Origin: Callaeas wilsoni
Taxonomy: Eukaryota; Chordata; Aves; Passeriformes; Callaeidae
Reading direction: 5' to 3'
DNA: 64,000 nt
NCBI GenBank assembly: GCA_013398955.1
Contig: VWPU01008375.1
Location: 81,407-145,406 of the forward strand
Shown here: piece after piece, positions 1 to 13,765 of the stretch
How the letters are laid out: each line of letters opens with the position of its first letter
Numbering within the stretch: the first letter of the stretch is position 1
Notes under the pieces: generated by a model
Told to the model about the DNA's origin: nothing
What the model saw: only the letters and a program-made list of their open reading frames with translations
Databases searched by the model: none
Translations under genes and position numbers: made by a program

Positions 1-1991
1 GATAGAAACACTCGATGCCGCAGACTTATTGCCCAAGTCTTTAACTCACATCTCAGACTCAGAGGAAGGAATATAAACACAAATCCAATCACTTGTAAGA
101 AGTCCAGTACTATTTTCAGAGCCATCAGCAACTGATGGGCAATACCCCCAGCTAGGTACATCTCCCGACGGCCCCACTGAACTCTACACTATAAATAAAT
201 AAATGACGTTGATTTCTAAGCTGGAGAGAGGTTAGCTACTGTAATCTAAATGACTCTCTGCCAAGGTTTCTGTAGAAAGGAAGGGGAGTCTTATGGAAAT
301 TTTCACCCCACCCCACACCGCATTGTTCTCTCAAAAATCTTTCAATATCTCTTAGGCCCTGAACACAGAAAAATGTTGTCTGTTTTCCACCTTCGGCAAA
401 CATACAGGTTGAGAGTCCTCACAGACTAAGCAGGGAAGTGACAGCCTTGCAGAGAAAACGGTCAGCTTGTCAATATAAAACAAGCCAGGACTGGAACAGA
501 GGACGAGGAATAGGGCTGGCCAAGCAAAGCATGTCAGCAAGATACGTAACCAAGTTGTCACTGGGTCACTTTGCTGTTTGATTTCATCTGCAGTCACCAG
601 CCCACCGCACAGGCAGCCAAGGCGAGCTTTCCACTGCCTCCCTATGAGAAAGAGTTGCAGGCTCCCAGCATCGGACTCCACATCGGAGCAAGAGATGCAA
701 GGAAAAAAAAGACCAGGGGAAAAGCCACTGGCCACAGAAGGCATCAGCAGAGAGAAGCATTACTAGGGAGGAGTATCAGCCCATCTGATATTCCTCCAGC
801 ATTTCCACTGCAAACACCAAAGCATGGAAGAGAGAGCGGCAGAGGGTGCTGCTCTTGGCTGTATGCCTAACCTCCCCCAGCCCTCACAATATCCCAGATC
901 AGTCCAGACTAGCAGACATTCCCATCATGCCTTTAAGGAAACGCCCTCCAGCTGTCCAAGGCACCCAGGTGATTTGGGGAAGACCTCTGAGACCATTTTC
1001 CTCACAGCAGTAACTACAGTAAGCTCCAAGGGCCAGTTACACAAGTCCTGCGTGACCTGCCACATTTACTTAAGATGCTATTAGCATGCCTAAATTAGAT
1101 TTTTAGTTTGAAACTAATTATATTTATTTGATTTTGTGCCAACATCCCTGGCTAATTTAAAGGGCGCTGCAGCTATGCAGTGTTAACTCTACACGATGGA
1201 AAGCAGGCTCAAACACCTCATTTCCAAACACAGCAACTTCAGTGGAGAAGGTTCATCCTTCCCTTTTAATCACTGTCAGTTGCCTTTATGGTATATGCAG
1301 CAATGTAAATATCATGCTGGCTGTCATCAGGTATTAGCAAGGTTCAAAACACAGCACTGGTACAGCAGCCAAGCCAGTGTTCTCCTTTTTTCCCTCCCAA
1401 TCTTTATCTCTGAACTCTGTCTCAAATGTAATTGTCAGCTGTAGAGGATATTTTATTTGGCCAGGGTTCCACTTAACAGAACAATCTGCCTGCTTACAGT
1501 GCAGATGTTTGATAGTACCGTGGTTATTTTAGGTAAATAAGCTTTTAAGTATCAGATATATCCTCTCTCAAAAGCTATTATCCTTTCTTTTCAGCAAATA
1601 TCTTGATCTAGTAAATATTTTCTGCATCTATTAGTCTGTTCAGCACACAAGATTAGCCCACTAGTTAAGAATTACATTCTTTAACCAAGAGTAATAAGAA
1701 CCATCCTGAGCCTTAGGATCTGGACAATAACCGAGCTGAGGTTGCCAGTTTATCAGACCTCTCAGCTGTTCAAATAAGATTTGCATTGGTGAGTCGTTCA
1801 ACAAGAAAACTGCTCATGCTCAAGATGCTTTTTCCAGTGATGTACAGTTTGCTGCAAGTCAGTACCAAGGTATTTATTAGCTGTTAATACCAAGCTATTT
1901 ATTAGAGAGCAACTGGCATCCTCAATGACTGTTCTTACTTAAGTGAAAGGATGGAACTTATGGCTTCACCTTTCAACTCGCTTGGTGCTCC

Positions 1992-2347
1992 TGGGAGGGA
2001 CCTCATTGCCCTCTACAGCTCCCTGAAAGGAGGCTGTAGCAAGGTGGGAGTCAATCTCTTCTTCCAGGTAACAAGTGACAGGATAAGAGGAAATGGCCTC
2101 AAGTTGCACCATGGGAGGTTTATATCGGATATTAGGAAAACCTCCTCCCCTGAAAGGGCAGTCAGGCATTGGAACAGGCAGCCCAGGAAAGTGGTGGAAT
2201 GCCTGAAGGTGTCCAAGAAACACTGGATGTGGCACTTGGGGACAGGGTTTAGTGGAGAACACAGTGGTGCAGGGTTAATGACTGGACTTGATGATCTTAA
2301 AGGTCTTTTCCAATCTTAATGATCCCGTGACTCTACGATTTTATGAC
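1992..2347 (+). mobile_element. CR1 LINE 3' fragment
   Basis: The block matches the familiar CR1 3' region in order: the 'ctctacagctccctgaaaggaggctgtag' type segment, the 'acaagaggaaatggcctcaag' type segment, the 'ggatattaggaaaa' type segment, the 'cattggaacaggc.gcccagg' type segment, and the terminal 'gatgatcttaaaggtcttttccaa' with a decayed 'attctatga' tail. It is 5'-truncated, as is typical, and antisense to OXSR1 transcription. Confidence 0.88.
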
Positions 2348-5300
2348 TACCTTGCATGGTGAGAGATAGAATGGTTCACAAAGAAGTGGCCTAGGAAGTA
2401 AAGACTTAACACATCAAGTTTCCAAAGAACTCCATTTCCACTGGTAGATCTTGAGGAATCACAAACTGGAGACATCTGTATCAACGCCTTTAAGGTTTGG
2501 ACAGCACAAATGCTAAGGTTCAGCTTTCCTGTGCCTGCACAGGGAGTTGTCCTTGCAGATACAACCTGAACATAAAGCAAGTAGTGTAAGAAAACCACCA
2601 AGCCTCAGCCACATGCTATGAAAGACAAGGCATTGTTACCTCCCACTGTCGTGGGGAATCCATTAAGCAGCTGTTTCATCCAGCGATGACAGGGTCACAG
2701 GGAGGTTTGAGTGTTTAATAGAACGTGTGTCGGTAATTCCCCATGTGCCATTTCCAGCACAAGCATTCATTAATTCGGTATAGGGATTATACAATTTGGC
2801 ATCAGCCAGAGCAGAGGACTGAACTCCACGACCTGGGAGTCCTCACTAGCTCTGTCTCAGCAAAATAAGTGACAGGAGCTTTCCAGTTTTGTTCTGAAAA
2901 TTGACATGATGAAATCCATCTCCATGGATTTTGCAGGAAAGATGTTTACTCCACGACAAGAAGTGTTGTCTTTAATTGATGAATTTTCAAGCCACCAAGA
3001 TAACCTAAGAGTGTGTTGCCTGCCTGAAGCTGGAGACAGCCGAAATTCCCAACTGCAGTTTCAGCTGCCCCACTTACCTCAACAGGTATCAGCTCAGAGC
3101 ACAGCCGAGCCAATGATTTTGTTAAGAAAAATATTCTGTAAGTGCTCTCATCCCACGGCCATTAATGTGCTCTCTCACTTTTCAAATACCATCATTTCCC
3201 AATACCCTCTGCACTGTTTTCAAGGCTTCCTTTTCAGAAGAGCTTGAAAGAACCCCAGAACCTAAGGAAATGGATTTAAAATCCCCTCAAGACTGAAAAT
3301 GAACAAGAGCCTGACTCAGACCAAATCGGAATTGAAAATGCACAACCTGTCCAACAGTAACTATGGAGCTTTCACCCAATGTTTAGTAAACCATCAGTTT
3401 TACAAAACATGTGTTTAACTACCCCAAGGTGCAATAATCTCACACCCTGCCAAAAGTACCTCAACACAGTTCCACATTCACAAATAGTTTTTTAGACATT
3501 TTCCTACCTGACAACACCCTCCCCTCTAATGAACTGTAAAATCTGTCAGTTAACCCTGCTCTAAGACAAAAGCCAACTTCAATTCTTCCACACAACAAGC
3601 CAGCAGACGATACCACTGGACAAGCCACGTGCTCAGTCAGATCTCACCAAAAGCGAGGTGGATACTCAAGGTCAAATTTTCACTCTGCAGTTTTAACTTA
3701 ATTCAACTCTGTGGATGGATGAAATGGGAACAGCATCCTCCCACACAGCTTTATTAATAGCAAGGTGCTAGCAATAAGAGTAAAGTTTGTCCTTAAATTA
3801 CCATTCATGACTATAAGACAGCAAAACTTTGGCAAAACCCAAGGAGAATTTACTACAGCAAGAGATGATCACTGAAGTATTTCAATTCACACTATTCTTT
3901 AGCAGCTGCTTGTACCTTTTCCTTCCAGAATGAATTTACATAGGCTCATTTCCTGCCCAAAGGAAATATCCACTGGGGAGAATGCTATAAAGCCAGTTTA
4001 GCATGGAGTAGTGAAATGAAAGAAAACAAGAATTTTTTCTCTCCCCCGCCCCAAACTCTCAAGACAAGGCAGTTGGAGCAGAAAATTGAAATCTGGCAAA
4101 AAATTAAAACCTCATTCAGAAAAGCTTTTCTGTATTCCCTCACAAATGCATTTTAATTTGACTGAGTTATCAGACTTTGAAGGTGTCGTTTCACAAGCAT
4201 GCACTACAAGCTGTATAAAACTGTAAGGGATGGGAGGTGGAAGGAAGATTTGCCTAATACGGTAATTTGGTGAGAAAGTGAATCAGTGCTCTGAATTTAC
4301 TCATTCACGGATGGGATCCGTGAAGCCTTCAAGAGTTGAAGAGTCATCCCCTGCGGACTTCACAGTGTGTAAAACCAAAGAGGCCTCAGAAATCCTGGCA
4401 AGGCACATTACATTCTAGTTTGGTGGAGGCTGATACATAACCAAATATTTTTTCCAGGATGGAATTTCTCTTAATTACAAGAAAATTCACGTTAAGCGAA
4501 AATTCTGTGTGCAGTGGTGCACACCAGGAAACAACAATCTCTGAGAACCTTGGGGAGTGGTAAGAGAAAGGACTTGGGGAAAAAATACCTTGCTGGTTGT
4601 TGTAGCTGTTGAGTAGTTGTGAAAAGAAGTATTGGATTTTTCATTTGAGCACTTGTATCACCACAAATCCCTACCTGCTTGTAAAGTGTGACAGGACCAC
4701 CTAACATGGTTGAAACCAAGGAATATGCAGGCTGTGATGATTAACATGAAAACCCCACTCATGAGCAGTGTTTCAAGGCAAACAACACGCTCAGACAAGT
4801 TAAGGGACCAAACTTAGGGCTTACAGAATCCGACTCTAAGGTCAGTCCCTTCATTTATGTTCATGCACACGAGGGACATGAGAAATTCTCACTCAGTACC
4901 ATGGACCCAGTCAGGTGCCTGTATCCCTGCTGATAGTCAGCTGTAGTTACATCATTTCCTATAGTGATTTTGTCTTACTCAAGCCAGACAAGTTGGATTT
5001 TGTTCTTAGTCTGGCTCCCTTCATTAGTATATGCATTATTTTGCCTACCAGAGGCATCCCATCTCTTCTCACACACCAAGAGCCATGACCTTCTGATTAA
5101 GAGCCTGGACTGCCTGTTAGCCAGGGCCCTAACCCTGTCTCCAAGACTTTCCCGTGTGGCTGCCAGGAAGACAGACGAAGTTTCACGTGTTTTTTAGAAA
5201 TGTCAAGGCTGAACTCCCTTAGGTGAAGTCACAGGAAATTGCAGCAACTTCGAGAGCCAAGTCCTTCATATCTGCATCTCAGTTGTTTGATTCTAAAGGG

Positions 5301-8300
5301 AACGCAAGATAATAGGCTTAGCTCGTCTGGAAAGCCCCAGCATCCTGATATTTCAAAGATTTTGCAATGCCAAATTCCACTGCTCCAACAGCTATTCTTC
5401 TATACCCACAAAGCCCTCAAGTCTGTCTCTCCCTATTAAGAAAGTTTAATAACACCAAGTTTACAAGCGCTCCATTAGCAAGTCCACAGCTAAATTTATT
5501 GCTGCAGGGATTTACGATGGATATTGTCCATTTTTGGGGAAATCTTCCAAGAAAATTTGACCAAGACACACTTTGTTGCAATGCGCTAATACAATTAGCA
5601 ATAAGTGTTATTGCCATCATTTTAAAAAGCTCCGTCTTTTATTAAAAGATTACATCTCTAGACTCTGGCTTAGTGGGCAAGCTACTAACACTCAGAAAGA
5701 AAAGAGATGCTGCCAAGTTTAAATAGACAGACGTTCTGGGGAAGAGTTGATTCTCTTCAAGATTTCATCAGCTGCAGAAGCAAGAAGCCTCCCAGGCATG
5801 CATTTGTCAGGCAGCATGTACACCCCTCAGGTGTGCTCAGGAGCACAGCACAGCCGCACTTCCCAGCACCAGCCAAGATATTTGCATTAAACTGAAACTG
5901 TTTAAATGGATTTTAAGAAATGGAAGTGTTAAACATTAATCAGTCCGGGTACCTATCAGCACTGGAAGCAACTGCTGCATAGAAGCCAACCCCAGGAAAG
6001 TGTGAACTACTTCCATATAAAACACCCTGCATGTTGGTTTTTCCCTTAATACCCCAGAATAGCTGAAAGCAGCAGGATCTGTCTCTGCTCTCCCCTAAAC
6101 CAGCAGGCAAAGCTAACAACCACATATTCTTCCCAGCCAGCCTCCTTCATCACTGCCTGGCTTTGTAAGTCCTCATTCTGCTGCCTTGTGCATTTTATTC
6201 TCCTTCCTATCAGGGAACAGACAACGGAAGCACGAAAAAAAGGCACGTGCACAACCCAACACCTTTAGCTTTCATTTCCCCAGAGGTGAAAAGCGCCTCA
6301 GTTCAGCTCTAATTCTGAAAGGGCAGTGCTATCAAAGGTCTTAAAGAAAGGAGATGTGTCAAGTATCCAGAGGAAAGGTAGCCTGGATGCAGGAGTAGCT
6401 TGGCTATTTTGTTGCACTCAGGATCACACAAGATAGATTTGTCTACATCCAAGCAGCCAAGAAACTGGTACTGAGCATCTCCCACTTCAGTTCCCAAGCA
6501 GACCAAGTACTATGAATGATCACTCATTTTTTTAACTTATCTACACTTGCCTAAAATGAATTTAATATAAGTTTTAACATAATATAAAACAACTAAGGCT
6601 TTTCCACTAACTTCATGTGGAAAAAATGAGTACACAAAGAAAGTTTTCAAATGAATTAACCAGTCTGAATACTGGGAATACAGTGTAGGAATCAATTTTG
6701 CTCAGCAAAGCTGTGGGGAGGAGTGAGAATCCACAAGGAAATGCTAAAACAAAACATATGGCACCAAGACTGAATCCTAAACACTCCATTTAGAGCGCAG
6801 GCAGTACGGTGTAAGATTTTTCTTGAATGGGTTTTAAATAATCAGGTGTGTGACACCGGCTGCAGCCAGCACACAGACACCACAGCTAGCAATGAACACC
6901 ACGCTCCCAAAAAAACAAAAACCAACCCCTAAAGTTATCATTGGGCAAGAGCCTCCCATTCCAGCCTGGTTTTTACATCCAAAGACCCCAATTGCTCCTG
7001 GTCAGCACCTCCAGGCTGCTCTATTTCAATGGCAGTGATTTCTCAGCATACGAGACTTCTACACAAGTACCAGACGGATGACCACAGACATCTTGGTAAA
7101 ATTTGAGAGAGCAGATACCATAATTCTAAGAAGTTCCTCTGTACCCGCGAAAAAAAATTTCTCCCACACAGGGGTGGGATGAACACAGATAGAAATCTAA
7201 ATATTCAGCCCCAAAAGATTAACATGTTCACAGGCAAAGCCCAACTCCAAAGCTACTCAAACCACAGTCATTAAAAAAACTAATCATTCCTTAAACGGTG
7301 ACTTCAATTTTCAATTTAGGCTTGATTTCTGATGGGATAAGAAACTCCCACCACATCTGCTCACGCAGCCTGCTCTGTCCTCATCGCTGCGAAGGAATCT
7401 GTCAGGGGAGAGAGGGCACAGGAACAGAGCATGGGAGCACTCCCACCACTAATTTATCTCCTGTTTCTGGCACGGGCTCTCTGCAGCAAAGGGGATGCTC
7501 CTAAATCAAACAGCCACAGTCAGCACGGTTCTCATCTCTCCAAAAAAGTAGCAAAATGAGAATGACCCAGTTCCAACCAACTTCACTCCCGCTACCAGCA
7601 TTTCCAAGAGGAATTGTGAGATCCAGGGGAAGCCGCATGTGTGAGTATCTGATCAGCACAAGCAGCATGAGGTCGAATTTTTTTTCAGGCTTCAAAAAGA
7701 AGACTGCAGTAATTTATATGCAATCCACGCTCAGAAGACCAACCACCTTCACAACCACCACCACCACGGCACAGATTATATTCTGCTTTTTAGATACAAA
7801 TTGCAGCATCTCCAAAGGCCCTATTCACCTGCAGAACTCTCGCTACTCTGCAGGTACATTTCACTGAAATGCTTTTTAAATTGCTTCCTCTACCCCACCT
7901 GCATTTTATCCTTTTTAAAAATGAAATCAGATTCTCATCTGAGCAAAGTTCCTTGATTCAGTGTACCAGAAGTTATTTAAGCCTAAGGAGGCTACTTAGC
8001 AGTTATTAACACTAACCAAACATAATCAACACGGATATTAATCCATACCTTTATAATGGCATGAGTCATCTCCAGTGCTGAGTAATCCTTTTTTATTTAT
8101 ATATAGTATTAGCCAGAATGGGGGGGGCAGTTTTACAGCAGAGGTTCTCTCTGCAGGTAGGAAACTTGCTTTTTCTATTCCTGCACTTGAGTGGTATGGA
8201 AACATCCACATCCAATAAAAGCCACATATGACTATTTTCAGGTACAAATTAAGGAATTGGACTACAAATGTATTTTCTTTATTCTATGTGAAAAAAACAG

Positions 8301-10199
8301 CTGAGCTGGTAATCTCAAACTTTAAATTTTAGGAGTAATGTTTTTTTCCATCAGGAAACAAGTTAAATCCTTTAAAACCACCGGTGCAAGGTTCATCTCT
8401 TTCCACAGCAGAACATCTCTTTGTTCCGTGCTGAAGAACCTTTACAGCTCCTCAGTTATAAAGAGAGCTCAAAAAAAAAAACCAAAAACCAACCAAAAAA
8501 CCCTTGAGGTTTACAGGAGACATGAAGCAGGAGGCAAGGCAGTCCAGCTCAGTTAACACAGTGACATTTTGTCCCACAAATCATATACGTGCTAGGAAAC
8601 TTGCGTCACATCTCCATCCAGGCCGCTGGCAGACACACCAGTGTTTGAAACGAGTAAAGGGGGGGCAGGGGACGGGAAAGTTAAAAAGAGAAACCATATG
8701 TTTGCAATATACACATCTCAGTGTACACTCCATCACATGCCAAAATGCCAACACAACCTTTCAGTCAGCAGGCGACATCCAGAAACTCAGTTTGCAGAGG
8801 GACAGGGAAAAGACACAGAAGAAATTAAACACTTTTTCCAGATTTCTCCCCACGTCCTGTCAGTTAACATGAGACAACACATCTCTGTGCTCCTCCCAGT
8901 ACTCTGAGGCTGTGGGATGTGGTCTCCAGCAGCAAGTTCTCCCAAGAGCAGAAGTGTATTTACATTCCCTTTTGTTCCCATGCCGCCCTGCTCCCCAGTT
9001 ACAAAGAGGCATTCCCTCCTATCCTTGATTACTCGGGTCCAAATCCTTGCTTTGTGCCACCACAAAGCACCCCTTCGCAGGCTCTCAAAAGAAAAGGAAG
9101 TATTTCCTACACGGAGAAATTCAGTTCTCTTTCCCCAGGAAACGGGTGGCATGTTCTCCCCCTTCCTCCCCACACCTGTACCTCCTGCTCCTCAGGGAGG
9201 CTGAACATCCTCCTCCCCCTCAGGGCACATTTTCCAGAGGAGATTTAAAGGGTTGGTCTGTAGGACTGCATCTTCCTTGTCTTTTCAGGGAGTTGGTCTC
9301 CTTGGTAAAGCACTGCTGCTCCCTCTGAGCAGAGGGAGAGGACAAAGCCTGATCCCACAGAGCAACAGGGATTTCCAGAAGGATTTCCCCCACTCCACAG
9401 CTTTAGTTCCTTCCTACTTTTAAACAATGCTAAGAATTTAATCTCTTAAAACAGCATTTTCACAAACTCTCCCACCCTCAACAGAAAACAAGCCTCCCCA
9501 CGAGGCAGAGATGGAAAGCCTAGGCATGACAGTGCTACGTCATCCAGAAACTTCAAATAAAAGCACTCCACAAAGATTACTCAAAGAATTAACCTCCTTC
9601 CTAAAACCCTTTGGCCGGGAGCCTGCCCTGCCACTCTCCTGCTTCATTCTGTGCCTCCGGAGGGTGACACGGGAGGCACTGACCTTAGAGTCACCTGTGG
9701 CACCACCTCTGATGTGTCACACACTCGCCCCAGAGCAATATATCCCTCAAACACACCCCAACAAAATGGTCGAGACAGCCAATAAATCAGTACAGCGGGA
9801 GGCCTTTGGTAACTGGGCAGTTTAAAGCCAAGAGAGAGTGAAGAAGGAAAAAAAAAAAAATAATGGAGAGAGCAAGGGCTGGGGCCTCGAGCTGAGGACA
9901 ATGAATGAAAACGCACGGCAGCAGCAAAATTCCAGGATAAAAGGCTCGTTCGGCGGCTCCACCAAAGCCTCCGTGCAGGGACCAAAGCAGAACTGCTGAG
10001 AGGTGTGATCGCCCCAAAATGAACGGGGGCGCCGTAGAAGGAAAGAGCCCATGCAAGCTCTGGAGTTCACTCCCGCTGACCACCTCACGCCCAGCACATC
10101 CCAGACCACATCGCGCTGGGAAGAAAAACCCCTCAAAGCGGACCCCGTCCCACTCGGCCCGGCACGAGAAGACCCAGACCCTGCCCAGAGGAGCGGGCA

Positions 10200-10760
10200 G
10201 AGGCCAGGAACGAGCCCCCTGTCAGGGGGGCGTCCCCGCGACCGCCACAATCCTCTCCTGAGATGGGGCAGACCCATATCCCCTTCCGTGGGCCCCACAC
10301 ACAGATGAGGAGGGGCAGCAGCCTCAGCAGAGGGGTCCCACAGACCCTGACGCCCCTCAGAGTCCCCCGCAAGGCGGGGGGACAGATCCTCTCACATCCT
10401 TCCTACATACGTGGCTGGCGGGGGGGGGGGTGGTCACACAGTTCCCGTCCATGGCAGGGTGTGTGCGATGGGACCCCTCCCGGCTTAGGGGCACCCAAAA
10501 CCCTCACACCCCTCAGAGTGGGGGGACAGGCCCCTCTCAGCTGAGGGGTCCCCCAGACCCTCACACAGCTCAGTGAGGGAGAACGGACCCTCTCACACCC
10601 TCACATGGCTGGGAGAGGGGGCAGTCACACAGTCCCACTCCTTTGCGGGGTGTGTGACAGGATCCTCCTCAGCTGAGGGGGGTCAGACCCCCCCTTCTCT
10701 CAACGGACTCACACCTCCACATCCGAGGGGCACCCTGCACCCCCCCAAACCCCGATGACC
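10200..10760. repeat. Degenerate G/C-rich tandem-like repeat beside OXSR1 exon 1
   Basis: Words such as 'cagctgaggggtcccccagaccctcacac', 'ccctcagagt.ggggggacag' and 'ggtgtgtg(cg)a(tg)gggac' recur at roughly 60-110 bp spacing, often flanked by their complements (ctcagctgagggg). The order is irregular, so I describe it as a degenerate minisatellite or G-rich low-complexity tract in the first 560 bp of OXSR1 intron 1. Runs of 7-10 G are present near 10420-10430. Confidence 0.5.
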
Positions 10761-10766
10761 GCTCAC

Positions 10767-10836
10767 CGATGACCTCCTGCAGCTCGTAGTCATCCTTGTT
10801 GATGGACCAGGGCAGCGCGCTGGGCTCCTCGGCCAT
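10767..10836 (-). CDS. OXSR1: OXSR1 coding exon 1 (oxidative stress responsive kinase 1), partial gene
   Basis: OXSR1 (OSR1) is a cytosolic STE20-family Ser/Thr kinase activated by WNK kinases. It phosphorylates cation-chloride cotransporters to control cell volume and ion balance. Only the first coding exon is in the window: 23 codons plus one base, translating as MAEEPSALPWSINKDDYELQ followed by EVI and the first base of a Gly codon. This is the known N-terminus of OXSR1 (vertebrate versions begin M-S/A-E, then SALPWSIN, then DDYELQEVIG), ending just inside the glycine-rich loop. The ATG has a strong Kozak context (GCC ATGG) and lies in a CpG island. The exon ends at ATC-G followed by a GTGAGC donor. 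The rest of the kinase lies beyond the left edge. OXSR1 rather than its paralogue STK39 is supported by the neighbouring MYD88. Confidence 0.93.
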
Positions 10837-11520
10837 GGCCGCGCCGCGCCCGCCGCCCTCCGCGCCGCGAGGGGGAGCGTCCCCGAGGGGCGAGGGAGCG
10901 GAGAGGAGGCGCTGCGGTGTCCCGGCTGTCCCCGAACCCCGGCCGAGCCCGAGCCCCCTCCTCCTCCGCCTCCTCCTCTCCCGCCGCTACCGCCGGCCCA
11001 ACTCCGGCCGCCACCACCTCCTGCACCTGCCCATGCCCGGAGCGCCTCACGTCACCCGCGTGCGCCCCGCCCGCCACGGCGGGGCGCCGCCCGCCACCAT
11101 CTTGAGCGTGGCGTGGCGACTCGCCGCCCGCCGCCACACGGCGACTACACCACGGTTTGCTCAGTTATCACCACCGGCCTCAGCGGACGGGCCGGCAAGG
11201 GGGGATTCCAAAGCGAAGGACGGAGGAGGAATCCCTAAGGAAAGGGCGGGGATGCCACACACAAGATGGCGGCTGCCAACATCGTCCCCGCCCTCAAGCA
11301 CTGGGCGGGAGCGGGTGCCGGTTTAAGAGCACTGAGGGCAATGATTGGCTGCCCCGTGCCAGATCCGCTGCTCCTATTGGTCGAGCGGCTGTCAATCAGG
11401 GGCTGGCCTGTCCCGGGTCCCTGCGCCCGCGGGGCCGGGCCTGATCCTGCCGTGAGGGGGATCGAGAGCCCGCGGGCGGAGCGGGGCCCGGCCCAGGCGC
11501 TCCAGAGATGCGCATTCCGT
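10790..11520 (-). promoter_or_regulatory. OXSR1: OXSR1 CpG-island promoter
   Basis: A roughly 700-bp block very rich in G+C and CpG surrounds OXSR1 exon 1. Reading toward the gene it holds two CCAAT boxes on the minus strand (ATTGG on plus at 11376-11380 and 11344-11348, 32 bp apart, typical NF-Y spacing), a perfect YY1 core AAGATGGCGGC at 11263-11273, a second near-perfect YY1 site on the opposite strand at 11093-11103, and a CRE-like TGACGTGA at 11047-11054. No TATA box is apparent. This fits a TATA-less housekeeping promoter. The exact transcription start cannot be read from sequence, and bidirectional activity is possible, but I see no gene starting to the right. Confidence 0.75.
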
Positions 11521-13765
11521 GTTTAAAAATAGCGTGTGGGTGTGAGCGATCAGGAGGTCTGGTATTCTCGCAGCCCCCGAGGACGGGCAATTCTGCGCTC
11601 CACGCTGCGGTTCCAGCGTCCGTGGATATGTCCAACACCCTCATGGAGATGTCCTACACGCTCATCCTATGGTTTAAGGCTCCGCACCCGGAGCTTTTTT
11701 ATCTGCATGCATTCAGGAGTACATCTGGTGGTCATTGAGCAAACTAATTGAAATTTAAAAGAATGAGGATTACAAGGCTGAGTGGCACCATGCACTTAAG
11801 AAGGCTGATGTCTCTCTCTAGTATATATACATTTGTTTGTAGTTTGAGGATTTTTTTTTTCCCCAACATAAAAAGGGATAAAACAGCATCTCACTATTAC
11901 AATGCAGGACAGTAACCAGGAGAACCGACTTGGAATCTCAGGATCAGGTTTCATCCTTCTTTGCTGGTCACTGTTCTTCTTGTGGCTTGATGTCAGGCCC
12001 TTCTGTGGGTCAAAGAACATCAGTTACATGTATTTTTAGTTTATTAGGACAAATTCCTGAGATGCCTCTGGTGAGCCAGGCTTTGTGGAGGGCCGCTGCC
12101 ACAGGCATGGACTGACCACAGTGCTTTCACTCGTGCTCTAATGCAGGACACCAACTCCTTCTACTCATTTTTGTGTTCTCCAAAAACCCCGCAGCCCCAT
12201 CTCACTCACTGCTGTGCAGGCACTCCACAACTCTGTCATAAGGCAGAACCTCAACTGAAAAGCTGTTTGTTTTCCTGCTCGTCTGTGTTAAACATTCCCC
12301 TGCTGAGCCATTTTTAATATTTGCTAAATATGCCTTAATTACTGCTCGGAACCGTCTCTGTGATCTTTTAACCATGTTATAAAAGGAGTTTATATAGCAA
12401 TTAAAACCAGGTTTTACCCCAGAGCAGGCACCCGGGTAGCCAGTGTCATATTTCTGATAGCTAACAGCATGTTAAAAATGGATCTGAGCCAGGCACCAGC
12501 AAAAAAGACTTATACATGTAATTTTACCACAGTGCTTTTAAATTCAGAACCATTTCTTGGATTCTCTTATTCTGGGCTGAAAATCCTCTCCCTGAAGGCA
12601 ATGCTAAAACTCTTACAGCTTTAGACCACTGGGGCAGGATTAGGTCCACAATGAGCCTTGTTCTTTAAGAATAACCACAGGCTTTGATCAAAATTAAAAT
12701 TTAAAATGTTCGCTGGCAAGACCACTAGTGGCCACGTGAGCATGGAGAGATGAGTGCTGCATTTTAGTTTTCCAGCTCTGCAATGAAAAATGCGTTTCCA
12801 TATTTTTAAACCCAAATCTCTCATTCACTCATAGACTCCAGGCCTCATAAATTTTGCATTTTTTTTTTTAATGAACTCAGCATTTTGAGTCTCTCAAAAG
12901 TCAGGGGTTGCTGTTGCACTCATTTATTTAGTGGGTTGTTCCAGCCTAAGTCTGCTGAGGGATAAAAACTGGAACTGGATTCCACAAAACTTTTATTCCT
13001 TAGCCAGCTTCAGACCTCCAAGCAGCACCTTCTCCTCTTTCATCACTTCTGCTCATCCTCTTTTTCCTGATTTGCTGTATTTTGCCTGTCTGGTGTAGGC
13101 TGTGAGCTCCTCAGGGCAGAGGCAATGCCTCTATTTATAAAAGAGCTGTGAAGTGGTGCTGCTGAATCAAGTGCTCTGTTGTAATAACAAGAAATTTTAG
13201 TGGAAATCTGAAGTGGAAAAGCAGCTTCCTGGTATATCCACCTCCACTCTGGACCAGGCTTTAGGGGAGACTGAGAAGTGGAAAAACTTCAGATGTCTTT
13301 TAGGTGGGAAGGCTGCAGCCTGAGAAAAAAAAAAATCCCTGAGTAAAAAAAAATCCAGAGCTGGGTTTCCTGAATTTTTTGACTTCCAGTAAAACAGCAC
13401 GGATCAGCGCAGGCAGGGCCCTCCTCCTCCACTGATTCTGCAGCAGAATGGAGGCTTTCTCCTGGCTCCTGCATTTCACTGATATCCTGGGGCTGGTGTT
13501 CCGCTGCCAAAGCCTTGGCACACCAGGCACACAACGCATGCTCTCACACAGAATGCTCCTTCTCGTAAGCACATGGTTTCCTGCCCTTCTGGGCCAATTA
13601 TTGTTTCAGTGAAACTTACTGGCACTATCCAGTTCTGTGCTTGGTTTTTCCATCTATGTAATATTGTAAAAATGATGTTTAATGCACAGGTTGGTGGTTT
13701 AATGCTCAGCACACAGACATTGCTACCTTTAGTACCTGGAAAGGGTCTTTGATGGGTTTTGTCTG

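Larger units (their letters stand above)
1..10766 (-). other. OXSR1: OXSR1 intron 1 (partial)
   Basis: This stretch follows the OXSR1 exon 1 donor and runs off the left edge of the window. I looked on the minus strand for the next kinase exon (glycine-rich loop and the Ala-Ile-Lys ATP-lysine segment) and did not find it, so it presumably lies beyond the window. Apart from one CR1 fragment near 2.0-2.35 kb and a G/C-rich degenerate repeat next to exon 1, the sequence is unique, AT-rich intronic DNA. Short open frames here show no recognisable domain. An AT-rich block around 5500-5650 with homeodomain-like TAATTA/ATTAGC words could be a conserved element, but that is only an impression. Confidence 0.75.

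Noticed and set aside
10796..11326. 176-codon open frame on plus through the OXSR1 CpG island
   Set aside because: It is the reverse-strand shadow of the OXSR1 first exon and GC-rich promoter. Composition is Pro/Arg/Ser-rich as expected from CpG-island DNA and no domain is seen.
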